Assembly: GCA_964439625.1 (NCBI GenBank)
Contig: CAYTPI010000001.1
Coordinates: 62,001 to 126,000 of the forward strand
Direction of reading: 5' to 3'
DNA from: CAYTPI01 sp964439625
GTDB lineage: Bacteria; Chloroflexota; Anaerolineae; Aggregatilineales; UBA3940
Length of the DNA: 64,000 nucleotides
The notes below the pieces were generated by a model. That model was not told where the DNA came from. It ran no database searches and was given only the letters and a program-made list of their open reading frames with translations. Positions 1-8,794 of the stretch are shown in pieces; within the stretch, counting starts at the first letter, position 1; every line of letters begins with the position of its first letter. A program made the position numbers and the translations under genes.

Positions 1-171
1 TGAAATCAATTTCTGAAAGACCTCTTGCGCCATGTCTTCCGCCGTTTCTTGGTGGCGCACATGATGAAATAAGTATCGATAAATTGGGTCAAAGTAGTGT
101 TCAAAGATATCTTCGAATGCACCTGGTTCAAATGTTTGCGCCCTTTGTAGCAGTCTATTGTCATTTGCCAT
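1..171 (-). CDS. ECF-type RNA polymerase sigma factor, N-terminal part (cut by window edge)
   Basis: An open frame reads leftward from ATG at 171 to the window edge (57 codons). It contains the helix typical of sigma-70 region 2: a YRYLFHHV segment followed by ETAEDMAQEVFQK, matching the region 2.1-2.2 core that binds the RNA polymerase clamp. An AGGA Shine-Dalgarno sits about 9 bases upstream of the ATG. Region 4 lies outside the window, so the subgroup cannot be assigned. It is transcribed divergently from the TolB-like gene at 362. The family assignment rests on the short region 2 motif only, but that motif is characteristic. Confidence 0.8.
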   Translation of the reverse strand, partial: MANDNRLLQRAQTFEPGAFEDIFEHYFDPIYRYLFHHVRHQETAEDMAQEVFQKLIS

Positions 172-361
172 AAGCTACTTCCTAATTAACTTACCTGTCA
201 TATAATAAGACGTATAACTCCGACATTGACTGAACATCGATGTCCTTGATTCGCCAAAAACGAGGCCATCCACCCTGCTTAACCACCGGAATTGCTCCGT
301 TTTAGCAGATGTGCTACTGTGTCATTGAATGAGTCAAAGATAGCATAGCTTGCTATCGTAA

Positions 362-2065
362 ATGGTGCTTATGGAAAATAGTCCCAAGCCTACAGACCCA
401 ACTGACAACAGCCCACGCCGCCCATCTGATCCATGGGGCGTGAAGAAGATCATCCCTTCTAATGACGAGATGCTAACGCAAGCAGCGGCTGGTGCAGCGT
501 ATCCACCAGAGGTTTCTGTTGTGGATGACTCCGTTCAGCCTGAAATTCCGGCGGGCAAACCCCTTGCTGATTTGCCAGAGCCGCAAGGCGAACCGATCAT
601 GCGCTTGCCGCGGATTCGTATCCCTGACGAGGGCCTCGAAGAGGATGCACCAAAACCAAGGTCTGCCCGTCCCCGAAAGCCGCCGGATGCATTGCCAACG
701 GTGGCGCGAGATGAACCAGTCACGCAGATTCTGGATACCAACCAGCCTGTTCTGTTTAAGCAACCTGATCAGCCATCTGTCGAACAAGTGACGGGGCACT
801 TCGTAGTCACAGAGACGGGTGCGGGGGTGGTGGATAATGAAACCCAGTCTACCGATGCGGTTACCGAGTCCGAGCCGCCGACCACAGAGAGTGCTGTTCC
901 TAAAGGGAGTTTCACCCCGACAGGTAAACACCCGAAGGCGTCGGATGACACCACTCGCCGAGCTGGGTTTAAGCTGACGGATTATTGGTTGTCGCTGGTC
1001 TTGACGGCGATCATCGTGGCGACGGGTGCGACCATCTTGATCGTGCAGCAGTTTGCCGATGTCCTGACAGGCACAGCGGGAAATGCCGATGTCAAAACGG
1101 GTATCAGCCAGATCGAAGATGATGTACCCGGCGCGCCCGTTACGTCAGGGCCCCGTGCTGTGACGGACGACGGCAATCCGGCGCTGCCAGCTTATGCACA
1201 GGGGCAGGTTGTCTTTTCGTCCAATCGCGCTGAGGATTTTGACCTATATTTGTTGGATATGGCGAGCGGAGCTGTTGAACAGCTCGTCGGTCTGAATGAG
1301 AGCGATGAGCGCGACCCCAGTTGGTCGCCCAATGGGCAGCAGATTGCGTTTGTTTCGGGCAGTAACATTTTCGTGACGGATCAGTTTGGCGGCAGCGTCA
1401 GGCAGATCACCGACAGTGACGCAGCCGACCGCTCACCGAGATGGACAGTAGATGGCACCGGCATCATTTTCTCGCGAGAGAGTATTGATGGCAGTACCTT
1501 CTATACTGTTGCCGTAGGCTGTGGTGCAGCGACCGATGAAACGTGTGAAGCAGATATCACGCCAATTGACATTGAGGGCTTTAATCGGTTCCCTCAAATT
1601 CTTGGCGACAATACACTGCTTTACACCACAGCGCAGTTTGTCGGGCGTCCGTCTCGCATTGTGAGCTTAAACCTCCGAACTTTGAACGCTACTGAGCTAG
1701 CTGGTACCGGCACGTCTGACTTTTTTCCGGTCGCATCGCCAGACCAATCTCAGATTGCGTTTGTATCCTTTGCGGAAGGCGACGCGGGTGACAACGATAT
1801 CTGGTTGATGGCGCGTGATGGGTCAAACGCCGTCCGCTTGACTGCCAACCCGGCAAACGACGTCGAGCCAAGCTTCTCGCCAGATGGGAACTGGCTGATG
1901 TTCGCCTCTAATCGCAGTTCCGACAGTAACTTTGAACTCTACGCTCTTGACCTGACGTGCGTTGAACGCTTGGCAAACGCCCCGAACGCCTGTGAAGAGA
2001 CGCTTGTCCCCATCGTTGAGAACCTCGCGGATGACCTTGCCCCAGCTTGGGGTGCTGCACCCTAG
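362..2065 (+). CDS. Membrane-anchored TolB/PD40-type beta-propeller protein
   Basis: A long Pro/Glu/Thr-rich, presumably disordered cytoplasmic N-terminus (residues 1-200) precedes one transmembrane helix (about 208-230). The extracytoplasmic part (about 280-567) holds repeated PD40/TolB-like units, each with a SxDGxxIxF or SPNGQQIAF core followed by an SNR or S-type turn (for example SWSPNGQQIAFVSG and SFSPDGNWLMFASNR). Such propellers bind proteins or peptides, but no substrate can be named. The ATG at 362 has no clear ribosome site; the ATG at 371 (MENSPKP) is an equally good start. The architecture resembles that of the gene at 14964-16025, which suggests paralogy. Sigma factor genes often regulate nearby envelope proteins, so a link to the divergent sigma gene is possible but not shown. 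Confidence 0.75.
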   Translation: MVLMENSPKPTDPTDNSPRRPSDPWGVKKIIPSNDEMLTQAAAGAAYPPEVSVVDDSVQPEIPAGKPLADLPEPQGEPIMRLPRIRIPDEGLEEDAPKPRSARPRKPPDALPTVARDEPVTQILDTNQPVLFKQPDQPSVEQVTGHFVVTETGAGVVDNETQSTDAVTESEPPTTESAVPKGSFTPTGKHPKASDDTTRRAGFKLTDYWLSLVLTAIIVATGATILIVQQFADVLTGTAGNADVKTGISQIEDDVPGAPVTSGPRAVTDDGNPALPAYAQGQVVFSSNRAEDFDLYLLDMASGAVEQLVGLNESDERDPSWSPNGQQIAFVSGSNIFVTDQFGGSVRQITDSDAADRSPRWTVDGTGIIFSRESIDGSTFYTVAVGCGAATDETCEADITPIDIEGFNRFPQILGDNTLLYTTAQFVGRPSRIVSLNLRTLNATELAGTGTSDFFPVASPDQSQIAFVSFAEGDAGDNDIWLMARDGSNAVRLTANPANDVEPSFSPDGNWLMFASNRSSDSNFELYALDLTCVERLANAPNACEETLVPIVENLADDLAPAWGAAP

Positions 2066-2296
2066 GTCAGCAGATCGTCTCACGTTAACGCTTAACTTTG
2101 GGAGCAGTGCACCCACCCGTGCCAGCATTACCTACAGATGGCAGGGCGATATCGTCTCCGATTATGCTAAATTACGCACTTGACGAGTACCCTGAGTTAG
2201 ATTGCGGTTAGCTCGAATTTTTTTTTGACCTTGCCTGTGCTACACTTAGGATGCCATAAGATTCTACTATGTGCGCTCGCTTAACAGGCTCAGGGT

Positions 2297-2683
2297 ATGT
2301 CCAAAAAAATTCTTATCGCCGAGGATCAACCAGATAGTCGGCAGTTGCTCGAAGATATTCTCGCACGATTCCAGTCATCCGGAGTTATAATCTTGACGGC
2401 CCGTGACGGGATCGAAGCATACGAGATCGCACAGTCGGCTCAACCTGACCTGATCTTGTTGGACATCATGATGCCCGGTCTGAGCGGCTACCAAGTCTGC
2501 GAGAAGGTCAAGGGTGACCCTGAATTGAACCACGCATACATCATTATGGTCTCCGCAAAGACGCAAGCCGACGACCGCAAACAGGCGGCGCTGGCAGGCG
2601 CTGATGAGTACGTCACCAAGCCATTTGATATGCGCCTGATTATTGAGCGTGTGCAGGCCGTCCTCGACGTCAAGATGTCTTAA
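2297..2683 (+). CDS. Single-domain response regulator (CheY-like receiver)
   Basis: A 128-residue stand-alone receiver domain. Acidic pocket residues E9 and D10, phosphoacceptor D56 (LLDIMMP), the S/T switch position near S86 (VSAK) and K108 (TKPF) are all present, so it should be phosphorylatable. There is no output domain, so it must act by protein contact, as CheY or a phosphorelay intermediate. No kinase gene is adjacent; candidates are the large hybrid-type kinases elsewhere in this window. It is separated from htpG by 114 bases, which include a possible -10 element, so the two genes are probably transcribed separately. Confidence 0.9.
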   Translation: MSKKILIAEDQPDSRQLLEDILARFQSSGVIILTARDGIEAYEIAQSAQPDLILLDIMMPGLSGYQVCEKVKGDPELNHAYIIMVSAKTQADDRKQAALAGADEYVTKPFDMRLIIERVQAVLDVKMS

Positions 2684-2739
2684 CGCATTGTCTGAACAGC
2701 TTTACTTCAATTCTTACGTAAAGCCAACCTTCAAAGCGC

Positions 2740-2745
2740 TACAAT
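2740..2745 (+). promoter_or_regulatory. Possible -10 element upstream of htpG
   Basis: TACAAT lies 52 bases before the htpG start. No good -35 hexamer is found 16-18 bases upstream. No CIRCE inverted repeat (the HrcA operator) is visible between the response regulator and htpG, so heat-shock control by HrcA is not supported. Confidence 0.3.
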
Positions 2746-2797
2746 AAGCGCACCGTATAAAAACAATCAATTCAATTACACAATGGAGGAGCGTCGT

Positions 2798-4696
2798 ATG
2801 GAGAACACGCAGTCCTATACCTTCCAAGCTGAGATACAACAGGTGCTCAATATTTTGATTCACTCGTTGTATAAGGATCGTGAAATCTTCTTGCGTGAGT
2901 TGATTTCGAATGCCTCAGATGCCTTGAACCGGCTTCAGTTTGAGATGCTGACCAACCGCGACGTGCTCGATGCTGACCAACCGCTGACGATTACGCTGAT
3001 CCCAGATGCCGACAAGCGCACGTTGATCATCAGCGATACGGGCATCGGCATGACAGCAGAGGAGATGGTCGATAGTTTGGGTGTCATCGCACGCAGCGGG
3101 GCCAAGAACTTCTTGGAGCAGGTGCAGTCAGGCGATGGAGGCACTGTCTCAGAGGATATCATTGGGCAGTTTGGTGTTGGCTTTTACAGCGTTTTTATGG
3201 TGGCAGAACGGGTTGAAGTCATTTCGCGCTCTTTTGATAAAGATGCCGAGGCCGCGATGTGGGTCAGTGATGGCGAAAGTGGCTATGAGATCATGCCTAC
3301 CGAGAAGGACACCCGTGGTACGGATATTATCATCTATTTGCGCGAAGATGCTGATGAGTTTACCCAGCCCTACCGCTTGACCCAGATCATCAAGCGCCAC
3401 TCTGATTACGTTAACTTCCCAATCTACATTCAGAAGTTCGGTGAAGAGCCTGATGAAGACCCGCAGCCCGTCAACCAGCAAGCGGCGCTCTGGCGCAAGA
3501 ACCCTAATGAGGTTGAACAGGAAGAGTACGATAATTTTTACCAAACATTGACTCTCGACTTCCAGCCACCGCAGATGGTCGTCCATACGCGCAGTGACGC
3601 CCCGGTGCAGTTGTACTCGGTGTTGTTCGTGCCATCGACAGCACAGGGCAGCATCCTCAGCCCACGCATAGAACCGGGCCTAAAACTGTACAACCGTAAA
3701 GTCTTGATTCAAGAATACACCACCGATTTACTGCCGGAGTATTTGGTCTTTGTCCAAGGTGTGGTTGACAGCGAAGATCTGCCGCTGAACGTCAGCCGCG
3801 AGACGATCCAGTCCAACCCGATGACGCAGAAGATCAAGCGTATTCTGACCAAACGTGTACTCAGCGAACTGAAGACGCTGTCACGTGAAGACCCGGAGAA
3901 GTATGCGGTCTTCTGGAAAGAATTTGGGCAGATGATCAAGCAAGGTGTGTTCACGCACACTGACGATCAAGATCGTTTGCTGCCGCTGTTGCGCTTCTAC
4001 TCTGACCAGAGCCCGGATGAGTTAATCTCATTTGAGAATTACATCGCGAATTTCGCTAAGGGCCAGAACGACATCTACTATGTGGTTGCTGAGGGGCACG
4101 AAACGGCCCGTGTTAGTCCGCACCTCGATGCCTTCCGTGCGCGTGGCATCGACGTCCTCTACATGACGGACACGGTCGATGGCTTCCTTGTGCCCGCTTT
4201 GCTCGCATACGAGGGGCATAAGCTGATCGCGGCTGACTCGGAAGACCTAGACCTCGATGGCATTGGCACCCGCCCGGAGCAAGAACCTGACGAAGCCCCA
4301 CTTGAGCAAGCAGAGCGTGATAATCTGGTGGGGTTCATCAAAGAAGCGTTGGGTGAGCAGGTAGTTGATGTCCGCGAAAGTAAGGTGCTGTCGCTCCACA
4401 GCCCTGCCCGCTTGGCGGCGACGCAAGGCTCGCTGGATAAGCACCAGCAGCGGCTGTACAAAATGCTGGAGCAAGATTTTTCGATGCCGACCCATATCTT
4501 TGAAGTCAACCCCCGGCATCCGATTCTAAAAGGGATTTCAGCCCGCATTGAGCGCGGCCTCGACCAAGAAGCCAAGCACGCTGTAGATGTGTTGTATCAG
4601 TCAGCGTTATTGGCGGATGGCCTCCACCCAAACCCGGCAGAACTGACCAACAGTATTCAAGCGTTGTTGGCGGTGACGCTCGCTGATGACGTGTAA
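2798..4696 (+). CDS. htpG: Molecular chaperone HtpG (bacterial Hsp90)
   Basis: ATP-dependent Hsp90 chaperone that acts as a cytosolic homodimer. The N-terminal GHKL ATPase domain shows ELISNASDAL (Mg/ATP Asn and Asp), DTGIGM and the GQFGVGFYS lid/glycine motif. The middle domain carries LPLNVSRETIQ with the catalytic-loop Arg. The C-terminal dimerisation domain follows. At 632 residues it is close to the usual length (about 625). The open frame begins at 2783, but GGAGGA at 2785-2790 is an ideal ribosome site for ATG 2798 (MENTQSYTF), so I chose that start. The gene appears monocistronic. Confidence 0.97.
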   Translation: MENTQSYTFQAEIQQVLNILIHSLYKDREIFLRELISNASDALNRLQFEMLTNRDVLDADQPLTITLIPDADKRTLIISDTGIGMTAEEMVDSLGVIARSGAKNFLEQVQSGDGGTVSEDIIGQFGVGFYSVFMVAERVEVISRSFDKDAEAAMWVSDGESGYEIMPTEKDTRGTDIIIYLREDADEFTQPYRLTQIIKRHSDYVNFPIYIQKFGEEPDEDPQPVNQQAALWRKNPNEVEQEEYDNFYQTLTLDFQPPQMVVHTRSDAPVQLYSVLFVPSTAQGSILSPRIEPGLKLYNRKVLIQEYTTDLLPEYLVFVQGVVDSEDLPLNVSRETIQSNPMTQKIKRILTKRVLSELKTLSREDPEKYAVFWKEFGQMIKQGVFTHTDDQDRLLPLLRFYSDQSPDELISFENYIANFAKGQNDIYYVVAEGHETARVSPHLDAFRARGIDVLYMTDTVDGFLVPALLAYEGHKLIAADSEDLDLDGIGTRPEQEPDEAPLEQAERDNLVGFIKEALGEQVVDVRESKVLSLHSPARLAATQGSLDKHQQRLYKMLEQDFSMPTHIFEVNPRHPILKGISARIERGLDQEAKHAVDVLYQSALLADGLHPNPAELTNSIQALLAVTLADDV

Positions 4697-5082
4697 CCGA
4701 CTATATTTGTGCGTCCTGAAGGGGCATCTCAGTAGGAAGTGCTGGGGTGCCTTCCTTGGTCTCGTTATCCATTGCTTGTCTGGAATTATGTTCACCCTCT
4801 CGCTTGCATCTGCACGTCTCGCGCTCCCCTTAAAAAAGAGGACGCACGCAAGTGAAACTGAGTCGAAAGGGAAGCTACCGCATCTAGTTAGGCACCCTGC
4901 CCGGCTTACGCTACTTGCTAAGAGGGGCGGATGCCGAGCGGTGGCGGGCGTCAGCATTGCGCGAAAATTATTTTCGATAATTGTTGTGTGGTATCAGTAC
5001 TTGTGGCAATCTGTCTTGCGCGTTAGATAAGTAACAGATGTATTATTCGCTCGAAATACGTTAATATTTGACCGATAACATC
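4697..5082. other. Intergenic stretch with no supported gene
   Basis: About 390 bases between htpG and the HEAT genes. Short open frames exist on both strands (plus strand to 5030, minus strand 4607-4957), but they overlap htpG, have no ribosome site and resemble no family. No convincing terminator or RNA fold was seen. It may hold the 3' end of the htpG transcript. Confidence 0.5.
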
Positions 5083-5091
5083 TGCTATACT
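5083..5091 (+). promoter_or_regulatory. Extended -10 promoter of the HEAT-repeat pair
   Basis: TGCTATACT is an extended -10 (TGn plus TATACT) 35 bases before the ATG at 5126. A TTGACC at 5068-5073 is too close (12-base spacer) to act as its -35, which fits an extended -10 promoter. The call is by sequence pattern only. Confidence 0.45.
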
Positions 5092-5125
5092 TGAGTGCAA
5101 CGCATCACAACCAGCCTAAAACACT

Positions 5126-5908
5126 ATGACAAACTTTTTCCGCAATGTCTTTGGGGCAGGTCAAAGTGACCCGCCCCCAGAAGAAACACTACACCCAATG
5201 CCGCCAGAGGCCCAGGCACAACTTGGGCTGGCTATTGAAGACCTTCAAGCTGAAGACCCTCAAACGTGCGCTAAAGCTGCCTTGGCAATTGATATGATGT
5301 CCGCGCATTTTGCACGCCCTGATTTACGCACGCGAGTCATCCCGCACTTGCTGGATGCGCTCACTTCGTCCGATTATGAGACCGGTATGCGCGCCCTCGA
5401 CGCCTTGGCCCGCCAGTCGTTAGTAATCGAAGATTCAGAACTGCGCGAGCAAGCTGTTCGTTATCTGACGGCTGTTGCAGGGATTGACGACGAGTACGCA
5501 CGCGGCACAGCCTTCAGCATCTTGACGCCGATTGCAACTGAGAATGAGCACGCGGCACGTGTTGTGATGCCAATGCTGATCGAAACACTGAAGACATCAC
5601 CGGGGCGGGATTTGCTAGCAGAAAAGGCATCAGCGCAAAGTGCTGGTGACCCCGTCGGGGCGGAGACGCTGCAAGCCGTGGCTGATGCCATGCGCGCTGA
5701 AAGCAACCTCCGCAGCAAAGCGGCACAGGCCATCGGCTTGATCGGTGCCAGCTTTGGTGAAGTGGCTCGCCCTGCGGTGCCGCTGCTGGTCGAGGCGGCC
5801 CAGCAGCCGGAAGACTATTGGCTCAGTGCTATGGCGACCGATGCCCTGATGCAGATTGATGTGCCGGAGGTCAAAGCATTTATTGCAGAGTTGGCTGACG
5901 ATGCGTAA
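5126..5908 (+). CDS. HEAT-like repeat protein (first of an overlapping pair)
   Basis: A 260-residue protein made of helical pairs: repeated Ala/Leu-rich blocks such as RTRVIPHLLDAL, GMRALDALARQ and SKAAQAIGLIGA, each with the Asp or Arg turn typical of HEAT/PBS-lyase repeats. No signal peptide or membrane segment. Such proteins are protein-binding scaffolds, and no enzymatic residue is visible. The stop codon overlaps the start of the next HEAT gene (ATGCGTAA), so the two are translationally coupled and probably form one complex. The partner is unknown. Confidence 0.7.
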   Translation: MTNFFRNVFGAGQSDPPPEETLHPMPPEAQAQLGLAIEDLQAEDPQTCAKAALAIDMMSAHFARPDLRTRVIPHLLDALTSSDYETGMRALDALARQSLVIEDSELREQAVRYLTAVAGIDDEYARGTAFSILTPIATENEHAARVVMPMLIETLKTSPGRDLLAEKASAQSAGDPVGAETLQAVADAMRAESNLRSKAAQAIGLIGASFGEVARPAVPLLVEAAQQPEDYWLSAMATDALMQIDVPEVKAFIAELADDA

Positions 5909-6767
5909 ACACCAGGCACCTCAACTGCGCGTTGGCGAGCGCTTGACGGGGCAAGAACCAATGATTGGTACGCGCATCGAGAAAGAGCTATCAGCCGGAC
6001 GCCGGATTGCCGGTGCCTTAAAGATTGGCTCCCAAACCGTCAACGGCTTGCTGGCAGGTACCTTTGGGGGCGATACTAACCCGCAGCGCATTATCAACAA
6101 CCTGAGCTATTCACTCGAACACGATGAACGCCCCGCCGTTAGACGCTCGGCAGCAGTGGCGCTGGGGCGTATTGGGGGGAAGCGTGCGTCCAAAGCGCTC
6201 GCACAGTGTCTGCACACTGAGGCCCCATCATCTCTGCTGCTGATCGTTATTCAGAGTTTGGGACAGGCCAACCACCCGCTTGCCGTCCCGTCTCTCTTAG
6301 ACGTGCTGTCGGACCCACAACAGCTAGAATTACATGCAGCCGTCTGTTTGGTACTGGGCCGCATCGGGGCCAAGCACGCTGAAGCCGTGCCCGATGTTTT
6401 GCCCGTTCTTCTTAACTGTTTACAAACTGGAACAGATGAAGTTAGGAAGACTGCTTTCAAGGCCCTGGCTGCTATCAGGGATACCGCATCTCTTGACAAT
6501 TTGCTGACGGCACTGACTTCCGGTGATGCTATGACCCGCCAAGCAGCAGCGTCTATGCTGGGGTGGCAGCGTCGCATTGAGGCCATACCGGACTTACTCT
6601 ATGCCCTGCGTGATGATGACGGCGACGTCAGGCGGGCGGCGGCTGACGCGCTGATTATCATCGGTGATTCGCGTGCAGTGCCCGGTCTGTTGGCAGCCTG
6701 CCGTGACCCAGACCGTGAGGTGCGGTCTGCGGCAGCATACACGTTGGAGCGTATCGGTACACACTAA
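5901..6767 (+). CDS. HEAT/PBS-lyase-like repeat protein (second of an overlapping pair)
   Basis: The start at 5901 (MRKHQAPQLRV) is inside the stop region of the preceding gene. A longer in-frame ATG exists at 5856 but lies deep in the upstream coding sequence. The 289-residue product has a short basic N-terminus, then about seven HEAT-like repeats with the PBS-lyase pattern (VRRSAAVALGRIGG, VRRAAADALIIIGD, VRSAAAYTLERIG). This repeat class includes phycobilisome lyase-like proteins, but nothing here indicates a chromophore role. A scaffold or adaptor function, in a complex with the product of 5126-5908, is the likely role. Confidence 0.75.
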   Translation: MRKHQAPQLRVGERLTGQEPMIGTRIEKELSAGRRIAGALKIGSQTVNGLLAGTFGGDTNPQRIINNLSYSLEHDERPAVRRSAAVALGRIGGKRASKALAQCLHTEAPSSLLLIVIQSLGQANHPLAVPSLLDVLSDPQQLELHAAVCLVLGRIGAKHAEAVPDVLPVLLNCLQTGTDEVRKTAFKALAAIRDTASLDNLLTALTSGDAMTRQAAASMLGWQRRIEAIPDLLYALRDDDGDVRRAAADALIIIGDSRAVPGLLAACRDPDREVRSAAAYTLERIGTH

Positions 6768-6802
6768 TTATAGGACAATCGTCTTAAACTATGATAAATC
6801 TC

Positions 6803-6960
6803 TCATACCCGTGGCTTAAGCCACAGGCTAGCGGTGAAGAAGTGCAGCGCTAGCAACAGGTTGCTCGTCAGAGCGCTCGGATAGGGTATTTAGGCAAGCA
6901 TTCATAAGACGCTGAAGCGTCTAACGGAAGGCCAGCAATAATAGTAGGATAGAGATGCAA
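6803..6960. repeat. Palindrome-rich non-coding element, possibly an IS200/IS605-derived remnant
   Basis: Several strong short palindromes are packed here: GTGGCTTAAGCCAC (6811-6824, perfect), AGCAACAGGTTGCT (6852-6865), GAGCGCTC (6871-6878) and AGACGCTGAAGCGTCT (6907-6922, 7-bp arms with a GA loop). Hairpins near both ends, and the wording CCCGTGGCTTAAGCCAC, resemble the subterminal hairpins of IS200/IS605-type elements, whose non-autonomous derivatives are about this size. No transposase fragment is found. A stable regulatory RNA is the alternative. The boundaries are estimates. Confidence 0.4.
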
Positions 6961-7074
6961 TTACATCCGCTAACGTATTTAAAGCCATTGCTCTGCCACT
7001 TATTACCCTCTTCTTGACCCTGACTATTGCACCGTGCTAAACTTACTGCGAGTAAATATTTACAGCGGAGTCAC

Positions 7075-7323
7075 GTGGCTATGTGGTTCTATTTTAGAAA
7101 AATCGATTTCTTCCCTGAAAAAGAAGAAAAACCAGAAATGCCCTTGATCCTTCAAATTGAGGATGCCAACGGGGAAGCACGCGACCTGAACATGTTACTC
7201 TTAGGCATTGTTGGTGGTGGGTTTGTCACCACAGTGATGATCGGTTGTCTTGTCATACTGATCGTAAACGGAGTCATTATTCTGCCTGAGAGCCCGCAAG
7301 CACTGCTTGACATTATTAACTAG
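7075..7323 (+). CDS. Small single-pass membrane protein of unknown function
   Basis: I do not recognise this family. The product is about 80 residues: a charged, Glu/Lys-rich N-terminal half (FFPEKEEKPEMP), then one long hydrophobic segment (LLLGIVGGGFVTTVMIG, continuing to LVILIVNG) and a short C-terminal tail. GCGGAG at 7065-7070 serves either GTG 7075 or ATG 7081. The open frame extends further upstream to a TTG at 7027, but that part has no ribosome site. The gene is followed by a strong terminator before serS, so it forms its own transcription unit. Confidence 0.6.
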   Translation: MAMWFYFRKIDFFPEKEEKPEMPLILQIEDANGEARDLNMLLLGIVGGGFVTTVMIGCLVILIVNGVIILPESPQALLDIIN

Positions 7324-7368
7324 CGGGGTCGCATCGCACGGTTTTACCATTTCTGACCACCCATACAG

Positions 7369-7396
7369 TCCCCCGTTAACCACGGGGGATTTTTAT
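7369..7396 (+). terminator. Rho-independent terminator upstream of serS
   Basis: TCCCCCGT, a short loop and ACGGGGGA form a GC-rich stem followed by TTTTTATT. It ends the small membrane protein transcript. It lies about 35 bases before serS. The region before it is too short for a T-box leader. Confidence 0.85.
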
Positions 7397-7432
7397 TGTA
7401 TACGCCTGACCGCTACCTAGAAGGAGACTAGT

Positions 7433-8725
7433 ATGCTGGATATCAACGTCATTCGAGAACAGCCCGACTACGTTAAGCAAAAAATGCGCGACCTGTTCGA
7501 TGAAGAAGCCATCAGCCGCATTGACCTCATCCTTGAGTTAGACGAGCAGCGCCGGACCTTGATCACCGAGATCGACGAAATGCGCGCCCAGAAAAATACC
7601 GCCAGCAAACAGATTGGCAAAACGCGTGATCAAGCAGAACGTCAATCAATGATCGAGCGGATGAAGAAGCTCAACATCAACCTAGAAGGTCAAGAAAGGC
7701 AGCTTCAAAAAGTACAGGCAGACCTTGACGAACTGATGATGGTAATGCCCAATATGCCTGCGGATGGGGTACCTATTGGCCCAGATGAGAAGGCAAACGT
7801 CGTCAGTCGGGAAGAGGGGGAAAAGCCTACCTTTGACTTTACCCCGCTGCCGCATTGGGAGATCGGTGAACAGCTTGACCTGCTGGACTTTGAACGCGGC
7901 GTTAAGCTCTCTGGCTCGCGTTTCTATGTGTTGCAGGGGCTGGGCGCCCGCTTGCAGCGGGCCTTGATTACGTGGATGTTGGACATCCACGTGGAAGAAC
8001 ATGGTTACCAAGAAATTTACCCACCATATATTGTACGCGGTGAGTGCCTAGTCGGAACGGGCAACCTGCCTAAATTTGGGGATAATCTCTACCGTGATGC
8101 AGAAGAGGACTATTGGTTGATCCCAACTGCTGAAGTGCCGCTGACCAACTTGCATCGCGAGGAAATCCTCGAACCCGGCAGCCTACCACTGAAGTATGTG
8201 GCCTACACGCCCTGCTTCCGGCGAGAAAAGATGAGCGCGGGGCGCGATGTACGCGGCATCAAACGGGGGCACCAGTTCGATAAAGTCGAGCTTGTCAATC
8301 TGGTAGAGGGTGATGATGTGATCAGCGAATTAGCCCATCAACGGATGTTGGCTGAGGCTGAGGAAATTCCGAAGCGGCTGGGCATTCCGTATCGGATAGT
8401 AGAAATTGCTTCAGGTGATCTCAGTTTTGTAGCTGCCAAGAAGTATGACATTGAGTTATGGGCGGCTGGTTCCGGAGAATGGCTGGAGGTGTCGTCCATC
8501 TCGAACTTCCGCGCCTTTCAGGCCCGCCGCGCGGGTTTACGCTACCGCCCTGAAGCCAGGGCTAAGCCTGAGTTCATCCACACACTGAACGGCTCTGCCT
8601 TAGCGCTGCCTCGCTTGATGATTGCCATGATGGAGAACTTTCAACAGGCAGATGGCAGTATCGAAATCCCGGAACTGCTGCACCCGTATATGCATGGTCA
8701 TACGCATATTCCTTCAGTCTCCTAG
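7433..8725 (+). CDS. serS: Seryl-tRNA synthetase
   Basis: Class II aminoacyl-tRNA synthetase charging tRNA-Ser (and tRNA-Sec where present). The N-terminal coiled-coil arm that contacts the long variable arm of tRNA-Ser is at about residues 30-105. Motif 2 is at about 255-285 (CFRREKMSAGRDVRGIKRGH) and motif 3 near 385-400 (LNGSALALPRLMIAMMENFQ). At 430 residues it has the expected length. AAGGAG at 7421-7426 is an optimal ribosome site. Two tRNA-Ser genes lie later in this window (47416-47615). Confidence 0.97.
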   Translation: MLDINVIREQPDYVKQKMRDLFDEEAISRIDLILELDEQRRTLITEIDEMRAQKNTASKQIGKTRDQAERQSMIERMKKLNINLEGQERQLQKVQADLDELMMVMPNMPADGVPIGPDEKANVVSREEGEKPTFDFTPLPHWEIGEQLDLLDFERGVKLSGSRFYVLQGLGARLQRALITWMLDIHVEEHGYQEIYPPYIVRGECLVGTGNLPKFGDNLYRDAEEDYWLIPTAEVPLTNLHREEILEPGSLPLKYVAYTPCFRREKMSAGRDVRGIKRGHQFDKVELVNLVEGDDVISELAHQRMLAEAEEIPKRLGIPYRIVEIASGDLSFVAAKKYDIELWAAGSGEWLEVSSISNFRAFQARRAGLRYRPEARAKPEFIHTLNGSALALPRLMIAMMENFQQADGSIEIPELLHPYMHGHTHIPSVS

Positions 8726-8732
8726 CTAGAAT

Positions 8733-8775
8733 GTGAAAAGGCCAATGCATCTCTTTCGGATTGTTAGCCTTTTTC
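8733..8775 (+). terminator. Probable serS terminator
   Basis: GAAAAGGC-CAAT pairs with ATTG-(TTA)-GCCTTTTTC, giving an interrupted stem with a T run directly after the serS stop. The opposing lipoprotein operon ends about 20 bases further on. Confidence 0.55.
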
Positions 8776-8794
8776 TGTTTTGCAAAGTGTGCTT

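Noticed and set aside
2225..2246. TTGACC and TACACT before the first response regulator
   Set aside because: The spacing is 10 bases, too short for a sigma-70 promoter.
2684..2797. HrcA (CIRCE) control of htpG
   Set aside because: No TTAGCACTC-N9-GAGTGCTAA element or close variant is found.
3149..3586. 145-codon minus-strand frame inside htpG
   Set aside because: It is a shadow of the well-supported htpG reading frame with no ribosome site.
4686..5030. 114-codon plus-strand frame after htpG
   Set aside because: It overlaps the htpG end, has no ribosome site, an unusual amino-acid mix and an equally long frame on the opposite strand. Probably non-coding.
7324..7432. T-box or other riboswitch upstream of serS
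   Set aside because: Only about 110 bases are available, the terminator belongs to the upstream gene, and no T-box core is present.
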